Shown here in pieces: positions 23,655 to 33,951 of a stretch of 64,000 bases of DNA. The notes under the pieces were generated by a model. The model was not told the DNA's origin, did not search any database, and worked only from the letters and a program-made list of their open reading frames with translations. Location of the stretch: positions 4,042,501 through 4,106,500 of the forward strand of contig OU015655.1 of assembly GCA_907165275.2 (NCBI GenBank), in the 5' to 3' direction. Every line of letters starts with the position of its first letter. Position 1 is the first letter of the stretch. The stretch is from Zygaena filipendulae (lineage: Eukaryota > Arthropoda > Insecta > Lepidoptera > Zygaenidae). The position numbers and the translations under genes are program-made.

Positions 23655-23790
23655 TCCTTAATATCATAAATTCAAATGTGAATTTATTTGTTGGTTTGTT
23701 AAACTTTCACGCTTTCACTTTAACGGCTCAACCGATCATCCTGTAATTTTGCATATACATTATACACGTTGTCAAGGGTACAAACTCTGC
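23655..23790 (+). mobile_element. Family H Helitron-like element, 5' half
   Basis: Starts A|TCCTTAATATCATAAATTCAAATGTGAA and follows the body through ACTTTCACGCTTTCAC, AACGGCTCAACCGATCATC and CACGTTGTCAAGGGTACA. The 3' half and CTAG end are missing. Confidence 0.7.
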
Positions 23791-25100
23791 AGGCAATTAT
23801 AGATATAAAATAGAAGTTCGACCAAACGCCTTCCCGTGAAAATTTGTTACTGTAGAGTCACATTTTGTTGATTAATTAACTTCTGAGGACTTTTGGCGGG
23901 ATTTCAGCAGAAACGGACGTCTGTTCTATTTCTTTGTTTTAAAAATAAGTTTATCTTGATTAATGTTGTGTGAATATGGTGGAGTTTGTATAATAGTGAT
24001 CCATTAATGATAAATAGTGTGCGGAAGCAGTGAAATAAGATGAAATGGGGTGTTCGTCGGGAGGTTGTCAGTTTACCATACAACTTCTCACAGAGCGTCC
24101 TATTAGGGTTCAATTGTGAAGAATTTCTGCCAAAAGTTCCGGTAAAGCATTGAAACGCATCTCACCAATGCATTTTGATGTAAATAACTTCAGAAGAAGA
24201 AAAAACCATCTGAATTAGCTTTATGGACTAAGTTTCCTTTGCCTTCCCCGATAGGGGGTAAACTTCAACAAAAAAAATCGGTGACATCTTTCCAAGACCC
24301 AAGTTTATCTACCAAACCGGAGGTGCCTGGTGCTCTACTGATGATTTGTATTAGAAGACATAACTATTGTGACCCAATTTTCAGACTTATGAAAAATCAA
24401 AAACAAACATTATTATTATTCCGATCAAAAAAATTAAGAAAAGTTCCGTTTAAAAGTCATTTCTAACAATGATATAGGTAAACAATAAATAAAAGTGACT
24501 TCTAAAAATATGGGTTCAGGGTTATTGACATATTTCAACATTTTGTTTATTATAAGTTGGTTGTTGTTCGTTAGGTTTTAATAAACTGGTTTTTTTTCGC
24601 TCGATTTTTAGATTTTAAGACTGTAGGTATGGTACAATGACCCTGAGACCCGGGAAACCTTGGCAGCAGTGATAATCACGTGATTATAGTGCCGTACATA
24701 AATATCAGTGAGATTTAGGTATGGGAAATTTTGCTTCCTCATCATAGCCAGTACCTAGGTACCTATATAACCTTTATATTTGAAAGCGAAAGGTCACTGA
24801 CTCACTGACTAAAAACAATTTTTTTTTTAGTCGAAGCATTGTAGGTAATATAATTAATAATTACTGGTGACTAAGTATTACCTTTTTTTTTGTTCAGGAT
24901 TCAACTTTTATTTCACCTAACTCTCCATTCGATTGATCGGAATTGACTTTATATTTTACCTCTTCAGTCTCGTGGTTTTGTAATTAGCAGCTGGGATTAT
25001 TAAAAACGGTTTTTTTTTTTATTTCATTTTCTTTTTCTAAAACTTCTGTGACTTTGTATTTATGGACATGCCCTTAGTGTCTTCAAGGGTTATGATCGGG
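23791..25100. other. Non-coding stretch
   Basis: Short open frames of 60-75 codons without protein character. A fragment at 24755-24805 (AAAGCGAAAGGTCACTGACTC) recalls the start of the H-related subfamily at 33126. Nothing else was identified. Confidence 0.45.
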
Positions 25101-25222
25101 TATATCTATGTAAGTTATTCGCTTCAGTAGTCGCGCGGCAGACACCGACGGCGTGCGACCTTACACCCCACAAGCCCACCACCTACGTCACAATTTGGTC
25201 ACAACACACAACTTTTGTAAGT
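25101..25222 (+). promoter_or_regulatory. Candidate promoter and untranslated first exon with splice donor
   Basis: TATATCTA at 25101 is followed by GCTTCAGTAG, an arthropod-type initiator whose A is 25126, 25 bases downstream. A CpG-rich stretch follows (GTCGCGCGGCAGACACCGAC), then a consensus donor GTAAGT at 25217-25222. This is the layout of a short 5' UTR exon of 91 bases spliced to something further right. No matching coding exon was recognised; the only gene nearby in plus orientation is the one at 31539. Confidence 0.4.
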
Positions 25223-28200
25223 TCATTTCGTTAATTCACGTATCATTGAAAGTTTTTTGGTGTGTAAATATTCCTTTTTGTAATATCGTATTAGAATGCT
25301 TAGTGGTTTAATCTCACCGCATTTAGAGTATAATATGATGATGGTTTTATATACCTACCTTGTGAGTTGGAGGCTGGAGGTTACATTTCTGGCCTCTTAG
25401 CCAAGTTGACAATCAATAACGCATAGAAAACTAAGGAACGTAAAATCATCCAGTCCAAAGTCCAGTTTTGCGTGACGACATGACATTACGATTCCGTTAC
25501 AGAGTTTTCTATGCGCGTTAACGATTATAGATCAACTTGACTGAGGGGCCTGGTGAAGACCGTCATCTTCTAACTTCTATTGTAATGTCTCGCTATGGCT
25601 CACTCTGCTAAAATTAATGCTCATTTTCGTGTCGTTTTATTTATAGATATAAACAGTGTTAAAATTAATTAATTGTGTTAGTTTGTAAGGTATTTATCTA
25701 CGGGCCATGTTGCCTGCCTACAAAACAATAAATAAATTGAAAAAAAAAATATCAATAATATAATACATATAATGAACTCGTACCTACCTAACTGTGACTA
25801 GTAAATGTGGTGTTTGTATTATTATTTAATTTGCATTAGTTTGATGTCTATAGCGAAACGTATATATTATGTCTATAAAATCTATTTATTTATTTATCGG
25901 CGCATCAAATGCATAGCACTTGTAATTGGTATATTTAAATTCTATCATCACTTATTAAATAATCAGTTGATTTTACAAGAAAATTATATTATCCTTTATA
26001 TATTTACATAAATAAATATGCCAAGTCAAACAAATAGTAATTATCCATTTTATAAATCAATATTTTGTAGTTTGGAAGTATCTATACCTACCTTGAATTT
26101 TCTTATTTTTTTTAGTTAAATTATTATGAACTTATAAAGTAGTCTATAATAGTTATTAGTTAGTCATATATATACCTATACTTGTTTTTATCTATACATA
26201 TATTAACTAAAATCAATGCGTCTACAAAGAAAAAAAAATTCTGGCATGATTTTTCGCATTAAATAGATTTTCTATGCTTTCAATGGAAAAATGCGTATCG
26301 GGCGGCACCTTTTGTGCTAGTAGACTTGCCGACAAAGGCGCCGAACACCACTACATCGCATTGTCAATATTGCTTGTATTGTTAATTTTTATTGCTGATA
26401 CTAACTATTTTAGCGTCAGTTTAAGTATACCTACCTACGTCTCAAATTGGCTGCGTGGGCACAAAGTAAGGAGTCTTAATTATTTACTTAGTTCTTTGTA
26501 AATTTCCGTAACGACAACATCAAACAAACAAGCATCTTAATCATCTCAAAGCGGTACGAATATTAAGATGATTACATAATAACATAAAGAAACAGGAAAT
26601 TCGGTCAAAATACGAGCTTTTATTCCATCGTTTTACTAACTATACCTATGTTTAAGCAACAGCTTGATACCTAGTTACCTACTATAGAAAGAAAATTTTT
26701 ATAAGATAATATTTGAAAGAAATCGAATATGTTATTATTTTTCCAAATCATATCAATAACATATTAATACCTTAAAAAATTAAATCACCCAAACTCTAAA
26801 ATAATAATTCAATATTTATACTTAAAAAATAATGTATATAATGGTGAAATCATCTGTCGCGTCTACTTCTCTAGAGCTAACAATTTCAGAAAGAGACAGC
26901 AATGTCCTCACTGTGAGATAGATACAATAGTTCCCACAACGATTACTTCACCTGAAACATCATAGTGATGGGGAACTATCAAATTAAATTGTATATCTAT
27001 CGATAAATAACCACGTGTAGTCCAAACTCCTAATACATAGATAATTAATATTATTGATAGTATGTATTATTCTTATATAAAGGATTTATTTATTATGATT
27101 TCATTTGAGAACACAAAGCTACCATACAATTTTGCTCATCATTTCATAAATTAGAATCAATTTCAATTAATGTTTTATTTTAATTTTTTTGTATCTGTAT
27201 ATTTTTAACTTTAAAATAAACTTTACTTATGAAAAAAGTTTAAAAGGAGTAATTAAGGTAATATTAAGTAGGTGTTATTTATTTATTTATGACAAATATT
27301 TTGTTAATTTCTGTTTAGAAGTTTTTAAATATCACCCAACTCTCATTACAGTACATTATTCGAGTTTTATCGTTTTCGATCAGTCAAACATTCGCAGCAC
27401 TAATATCAATGCACCTTGACGGCTCTAGGGGAAGCATATTTTTTTTAATCACATCGGTCTTTACAATTTATCATCCCTTTATTTATTCGCTGCCATTCCA
27501 CATATTCGCGCACCAGTCTTTGTCTGTCTCGTGATAGATTTTAGCGCAAGGGAATAGTGAATAGACAGCGAGCCGGTGCATTGGGGAAGCTATAGAAATC
27601 GCACCATAGCCAACCGACTTCCTTGTGAAGTGTCACAAAGAATAATATCATAGTATAACTGGTTCATTATTATTGCTGTATGGGAACTACATACGTATAT
27701 TTCATATTAACTTCTTATTGAGTTCAATGATAATTTTTCATTGAGAATTTCCAGCAGATTTTAGAATTCATTTCCTAATATAGTAGATATTTTTAATAGA
27801 AAAAAATACCATATGCCACATGAAACAATGAAAAAGTCATGTGATTTATTATAAATTGTTAATGCATTCGTAACAAAATAGTAAAATGCAAATGATATTG
27901 GTAAATTTGGAAAGCGGGGCGTGGTCCAAAATACATTTTGTTCCAATTTGGACCCCATGGGGCCTGACCATTGTCATTTTAATGCCAGAAGAGGCCGCTT
28001 TACGTCCTCATGACCCCCTTTTGTTATTTCTGACCCAATAACAGGTTGCATTATATTATTACGGTCAAGTTGTATTCCGTATTCTATTGTTAGAGATTTC
28101 GGGTTAGCAAGTGCAACTTTTTAATTCTACACTGAACTTGGTTATACCTACATACCTAATTATTTTCCGTGTATAAAGTTTAAAATATTGTTAAATACTT

Positions 28201-30711
28201 AATAAATAAATGAAAAATAATCCGATTAGTAAGAAAAACAAAAAAAAAATGAGAAACTCCTTTTTAAAACTTAGTTAAAAATATACGATGTTTCGTTAAG
28301 TATAGGTACCTATCCTACAGTTATACGTAGGTATAATTATTAACTATACCTTCTTGGTTAAGTACAAATTTCTTCAAAGTTATAAATACAGGAGTCTCTT
28401 TCTCTTAAACATTTTAAGTCTTCATTTTAAACAGTTTCTACGAGTTCCTTTTGTTTATTTTTAAGAAAGGGAGTCGCTAAGAATGTCACCCATACAGTGA
28501 GTGCGTCCAGACCCATTGTTCTAAGTTCGGAAAGCCTACCTTTTTGGACATTAACAAAAGTCGTCGTGGCATGTAAAAGCGATTATAATTTTAGAATAGC
28601 AAAATATATCAAGCTGTAGATATAAAATTACCTACATATCCTGACTTACCGAATCATTAACGCATCTCTTAAGTGGACATAGATAAGCAATAGTGTGTTA
28701 ACCCACAATGGAGAAATTTTGAGTAAATAGTGTTTTAAAATTATAGCGCCATTTTCTGTCAACATTTTTTATGTTCAATATTTAGTTACATACTTAAAAA
28801 ATGTAATAAGGTAAACACATAATTAAAAAACGTTCCCTAACTCTCAATAAAACGTTCTGAATAGGTAACTTAATTTTGTGCGTTAACATGTTATTGCTTA
28901 TCTGCGTCCAAGGCAGTCTAACAATTTGGAAAAATATTTCCAAACAGTTCGATCATCAGACTAGTAGGACTAATTGGAATAAACTGACACAAGCATTGGG
29001 ATCTAGAAACTTGAAAGGATGCACAAAACTTCTTTTTATAAAGTAGGTACGCAGGACTAAGGGTTTTATGAATTCGAAACAAGAAATAGGTACATTAGGT
29101 ATTTTGAGGTTCTTTAAAAGGTCATCGTTAAAACAGTAACACGATTGAAATCTCGGTAATTAGCAAAACTACTCGTAGGTAACTAAAAGGTAGATGAGTT
29201 CCTTCATAATTTATAATTACCTGCTTAAGTAGACAGTACTTATATATGTATTAATGGTGAGATTATTTAACGCTGCAGACGAAACGATTCCAAACCTAGT
29301 TCCACCTAGAAGCGCGTGGAGTAACTCATGCACCTAGAATTAATGAGTCGGCTGTACATATTGATGTTTAGCAAACGACAAAATACGCACGTACGAAATG
29401 CTTGAAACATGAAGCAACGTCACGTATCTAAAAGATTAAAAAAATTTGTCCAATTCTTAGACGTTGTGCATCGTGCATTTGGCGCCTGGCGAGATACACG
29501 ATTTTTTTCAACAATTATTAAGCTTGAATTCCTCCCCTAAATACTACAACCGATTATCCCTCTTATACCACAGAGAAAAAGTATAAAATCGCAGCTAGCC
29601 GGGATTTCTTCAAGGCTGAATCTAAGTTAATCGTTTCTGATTACCCTTCGCGCTATCTTCAGCTTTATGGATATTGGAATATGGAGTGTTCTCGCATGAA
29701 CCGTATACAATTCTTTGTTACAGGATAATAATAATGCATTTTTTTTTGTTGACCAAGATGCGAGTGAGCGTGCGATGCACCGAAATAATTTGTGTGTGCG
29801 TTTATGTGTGTGTATCTCTAGCATTCGTCTAGCAGCTGCTTCTTTTATTTTGATATTTGTGTGCTAGTTTTGTATAGCGCACCCGTGTAAATTTGATACG
29901 CAAATTTAATTTTGTCCTTATATAAAAAAGTAATGATGAATATTTGGAAAGTAGGCGATTTCGCAGAGCTCGCGTGACAGGTTGACATTACAGTTCAAAA
30001 GTTGTAGGTACGTTGGTATGTCATACCTATAGCTTTGTAGGCCGCTGGCGGCAATGAATCGTGCGGTTATTTATGTCATAGTAATTATGAAGTTGTTTCC
30101 ATAAAGTTAGCGGTAATTTTTGTGGTATAAATACTCGTCCTATAAAACTTTCGTTTTCAGCGTTTATAAGGCTAAAAGCGTTTTTTGGTTGTATTTATAT
30201 TATAAAGTTTTAATCTATTGATTTATATATCGTGTGTTATAATGATGGTATATTTATTTAAATGTTGTCTGTCTTAAAATCTGTGATAAATAAGTATAAG
30301 TGATCATAGATTATACCTACAATGAAATATTTATCTTTCAAAAATAATATAATACCTACATAACCATCAAAACTACTCGTATCCCGTACAAGAATATAAA
30401 ATAATTAGAAAAACTTTTTTGCATTGTAGGATATGCCGTATTTCTTTCAACATGTGGATGAGACCAAGTCCATCATCGTGAAACTTCGAAAGACGTCTCG
30501 TTTAACATAATGCTGCTTTGCTCTAAGACTTGTGACTAGAATGAGACAGAATGATGTTCTCAGGAACCTCTTCTAACACAATAAAGCTTTAAAAATAGAA
30601 TATAAGTCAAACAATAGCATTGAAACTGACAAATCTGACGGAGAAATAGTTTAAAAAGTTGAAACTGTTTACGCAAACATAAATTGCAGTCATTAATATA
30701 CATACCTATAC
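25223..30711. other. 5.5-kb non-coding stretch
   Basis: Very AT-rich. It includes an imperfect hairpin at 26915-27002 (GATAGATACAAT and TAGTTCCC repeated inverted) and a GC-richer patch at 27930-28030. Short open frames are all below 80 codons and unconvincing. It could be intron if the candidate exon at 25101 is spliced to 31531. Confidence 0.45.
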
Positions 30712-30802
30712 ATTAACCCTGAGTAACATAGGCTATATAGTTATCCAGAATTCCAACGGGAATTAGGAAATTAACGCGGGTGAAACCGCCGGGAATAGCT
30801 AG
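30712..30802 (+). mobile_element. Family H 3' part, first of a tandem pair
   Basis: From CCCTGAGTAACATAGGCTAT to GTGAAACCGCCGGGAATAGCTAG|T. The 5' part is missing. Confidence 0.7.
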
Positions 30803-30966
30803 TAACATAATAATAATATTATAAAGAGAAAATATTACAAAAATTGATTTGATTCTTTCACTAATAGAAAGCTACATTATCCCTGAGTAACATAGGCTAT
30901 ATTGTAATCCGGAATTCCCGCGGGAACTCCGAAATTAACGCGGGTGAAAGCGCGGGTAACAGCTAG
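30803..30966 (+). mobile_element. Family H copy, second of a tandem pair
   Basis: Starts TAACATAATAATAATATTATAAAG directly after the preceding CTAG and ends GCGGGTAACAGCTAG|T. It shares CCCTGAGTAACATAGGCTAT with its neighbour; the same subfamily is at 57001. Confidence 0.75.
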
Positions 30967-31244
30967 TTAATGTATACAATGATAAAGCCTAGTTTAGTTG
31001 GGATGCTATGTGATTGGCCGAACAATAACTGTGGACGTCTAATTTAAATTTGGAATTATAGTGCCAAATCACGGCAAGTCAAGTTATTAATTCAAATAAG
31101 CCCCTAGCCTTGGTAACACCAGTTGAACATAGATTTCACATAAACTATTGTAGTGAAAGCGTCTGTAGGTACTATATATCTAGTATCTATCTACAGTACC
31201 TACAGTAATCTAAATTTGAAACAATATTGTCATTTATATCATTA

Positions 31245-31441
31245 CTAACTGTTCCACGCGGTTTCACCCGCGGTAATTTCGGATTTCCCGCGGGAATTCC
31301 GGGATAAAAAGTACCCTATATGATCCGTTGAGCCGTTGAGGCATGAAAACGTAACAAATAAACAAACAACCTCACTTTCGCATTTATAATATTAATAAGG
31401 ATTTTTCTACATTTTGTTGTAATTTCTGCGGGAACAGCTAG
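31245..31441 (-). mobile_element. Family H copy (minus) abutting a short plus-strand H end
   Basis: The minus copy runs from A|CTAACTGTTCCACGCGG at 31245 to ATAATATTAATAAGGA|T at 31401, complete with both termini. Immediately after it, TTTCTGCGGGAACAGCTAG ending at 31441 is the 3' tip of another H copy in the opposite direction. They lie 90 bp upstream of the gene at 31539. Confidence 0.75.
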
Positions 31442-31520
31442 TTATTAATAAATACCAACTATACTAAATATCATGTAGATTCTTTACTATTCTATTGTAC
31501 ATTAATCAACATTTTCATAT

Positions 31521-31530
31521 TCTTCTGCAG
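31521..31530 (+). promoter_or_regulatory. Probable splice acceptor before the first visible exon
   Basis: TCTTCTGCAG is preceded by a pyrimidine-rich run and lies eight bases before the first ATG. If used, the visible first exon begins at 31531 and at least one exon lies upstream, beyond the H insertions. Confidence 0.5.
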
Positions 31531-31538
31531 TAACTGCG

Positions 31539-32667
31539 ATGAAGTGCGCAAAATTAAATCTTCACGAAAAAACGAAATATAGAGAAATTACTAGTAATCC
31601 AACAACCAAAACCCGGCCCAGACGATACTGCCAGGAGATAATGGTCAACCCAGACCACGGCACTAATCTGAAATGGGCTGATATCTTACAGTAAGTACCT
31701 ACAAACGTAAGCAGCAGAGTTATGAGCTAGTTTAAATAAGTTTAAATACTATTTACATATTTACAGATTCCACGATGATTTGAACATGCAACCTGTGGAT
31801 ATGAACGTAATTCTCAATAGTAGCCGGTGTGACCAAGAGGATGCTATGTTTCTTTCCGTACAAAATATACAGTTTCAAGGTGATATAAAACAAAACAAAA
31901 GACTGCGGGCCAGCTTCAAATACAAAGCTGCAACGAACGGCAAGGAGCACAGGATGTTCGTTAAGGAAACAGTTGACGATCACGCCCACGACCAACTTGA
32001 CGAAGATCGCTCCTCACAGCTGACAAGTTATTACTTCGATGATTATGTGAATTATTTACTTTATAATGATTCTAGGCCTTCCTCAGGAAGTTCTAGTATG
32101 ATAGTTCATAAAATTGGTAACACTTACATGAAAAATAAAGGTATCCAAGTAGATGCGACAATACACGCTGGTACCCTGCAGAAAACAACCAAGTTTCATT
32201 CCAAATCCGATAGATCAGTGCGAATGAAAAGCAATAAAAATGAAATGAAAGAGGGCATTGTTGATAAAGATATTTCCGAAGACAACGCAGTGAATAAAAC
32301 AGATAATACCAAAATAACATTTCACAAATCGGGTAAACGGAAAAGTTTGACAATATCAAGAACACAAAGTCCCGAAACCATTGAAGTCATAAGAGTAGAC
32401 GTCGTGTGTAACTACAGCGGTAGCTCAAAGATGTCTGACTACGATGATAGTAAAAAACAAATTGCGACCGATGATATAGATAAGAGGATGGAGCGAGTGA
32501 CTTTGAAGAATTCGTATTTCGCTAATAAGTATCTTTTGACGAACACAATAAAGTCACTCGACGAGCGAGTGTCTAGTGGAGCCAAAGTGACATTGCTATG
32601 CAAGACGTTCCGGCTATCGGATAGATCGCGAGCTTTGTCAGGAAACAGCTCGACTAAAATAGCGTGA
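31539..32667 (+). CDS. Two-exon protein-coding gene, unknown function
   Basis: Exon 31539-31690 ends at a consensus donor GTAAGT (31691). The 76-bp intron ends TATTTACAG at 31766, and exon 31767-32667 ends in TGA. The frame is open across the junction (split Gln codon), giving about 350 residues. The first exon reads MKCAKLNLHEKTKYREI and is basic. The middle is polar and rich in Ser, Lys and Asp, and the last 70 residues (KRMERVTLKNSYFANKYLL onward) look more structured. No signal peptide, membrane segment or known domain was recognised. The ATG at 31539 has G at -3, and an in-frame TAA lies upstream at 31503. However, TCTTCTGCAG at 31521-31530 is a good splice acceptor, so an upstream exon is possible. 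No AATAAA follows closely; ATTAAA occurs near 32873. The intron and intact frame argue against an incidental ORF. Confidence 0.7.
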
Positions 32668-33125
32668 AATATTACTTGAACTATTACTTCCCTTGAGGCA
32701 GGACGAATACAGCTCAGTAGGTAAACAACTACTTTAATATTGTAGTTTAAGCGTTCGATTGTAATAATAATAATAATGGGGTTCTTGTCCTTACTATTGG
32801 TGGCCTACTATTTTTTGAATATTTTATAGTTTTCCATCCAATGTATATTAAAAAATTACTACGGAGATGAGTATTAAAGTAATAATAATTGCTTGTATAT
32901 TATTATATTACTAATCAACGTCATCTGGTCCTATAATAAGCAGGCATTTATACTGTGAATAACAGACAGCTGATAAAATACACATACTTGTAGGTATATT
33001 TTTCTTTTTATTTCTGAAATACTCGTACATAGGTACCTACTTAAAATATGTATTGAACAGACTTACGGTAAAAATATTATTCATCATCTTTCTATCTTTA
33101 TTATATTATTATTATATCATAATTA
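32668..33125. other. 3' flank of the two-exon gene
   Basis: AT-rich, with (AAT)n near 32763-32775 and an ATTAAA near 32873 that could serve as a weak polyadenylation signal. No other feature. Confidence 0.4.
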
Positions 33126-33421
33126 CCTATATAAAATAGGAAACTGACTGACTAATCAATCAACGCACAGCTGAAACCGTTGGGTCTAGAACCATTAAAT
33201 TTTGCACAAATATTCCATAAGTGACGTAGGTGTGCGCTAAGAAAGGATTTTTGAAAATTCAACCCTTGACCGGTAAAAAGGGGTTAAAAGTACGTATGGA
33301 ACAACATGTTTTCTTGGAAGATCTATCAGTCAGTGAATCAAACAGTCAGCATTTCTTCCTTTAAGCCTTTTCGATGTCTAATTTCGATTGCCACGCGGAA
33401 GAAGTCGCGGGCAACAGCTAG
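33126..33421 (+). mobile_element. Helitron-like element, GACTGACT subfamily
   Basis: Starts near CCTATATAAAATAGGAAACTGACTGACT and continues CAACGCACAGCTGAAACC, AGAAAGGATTTTTGAAAATT. It ends CCACGCGGAAGAAGTCGCGGGCAACAGCTAG. The same kind of ending (hairpin then CTAG) links it to family H, but the body differs. It is a common lepidopteran repeat (from memory). Confidence 0.65.
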
Positions 33422-33549
33422 AGTTAATAATATAAATGTTTACAGGACGTGGGGTTTAAACCCCCGTTACTAAAACACCAAAAGTGCTGTCGAATAATGA
33501 GTGATGTGGTTCTAATTTTATTTTGAACTTTAATATTTATAAGTACGTA

Positions 33550-33727
33550 CATAAATGGATTGCAGTTTGTCTCGCTAAAACTCGAGAATGGCTTGACCGA
33601 TTTAGCTAATTTTGATCTTGAAATATTTGTGGAAGTTCAGGGAAGGTTTAAGAAGTAAATTAGGCTACTTTGGAGTACCTGGGAGAATTCTGAAACTTAC
33701 GTGGGTGAAACCGCGCGGCACAGCTAG
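33550..33727 (+). mobile_element. Family H copy, first of a tandem pair
   Basis: Body with TTTGTCTCGCTAAAACTCGAG and TTGACCGATTTAGC, ending GTGAAACCGCGCGGCACAGCTAG|T. Its left boundary is inexact. Confidence 0.7.
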
Positions 33728-33951
33728 TCAAATATATATAAAATCTCGTGTCACAGTGTTTGTTATCAAACTCGTACGAAACACCTTGACCGATTTTTTT
33801 TTGTGTATATTTGGTAGGCTATTTTTTCTACCCCTTAGGTGATAAAGATAGCCCTCTCCAGATATGTTTTTATTTTTTGAACAAAATTTTACTTTGGAGT
33901 TCCTGCGGAAATTCCGAAACTCACGCGGGCGAAACCGTGGGGCACAGCTTG
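33728..33951 (+). mobile_element. Family H copy, second of a tandem pair
   Basis: Begins TCAAATATATATAAAATCTCG right after the preceding CTAG, so it has the 5' TC. It ends GCGAAACCGTGGGGCACAGCTTG|T, with the terminal CTAG mutated to CTTG. Confidence 0.7.

Noticed and set aside
32093..32365. 90-codon minus-strand frame
   Set aside because: It is antisense to the second exon of the two-exon gene and has no features of its own.
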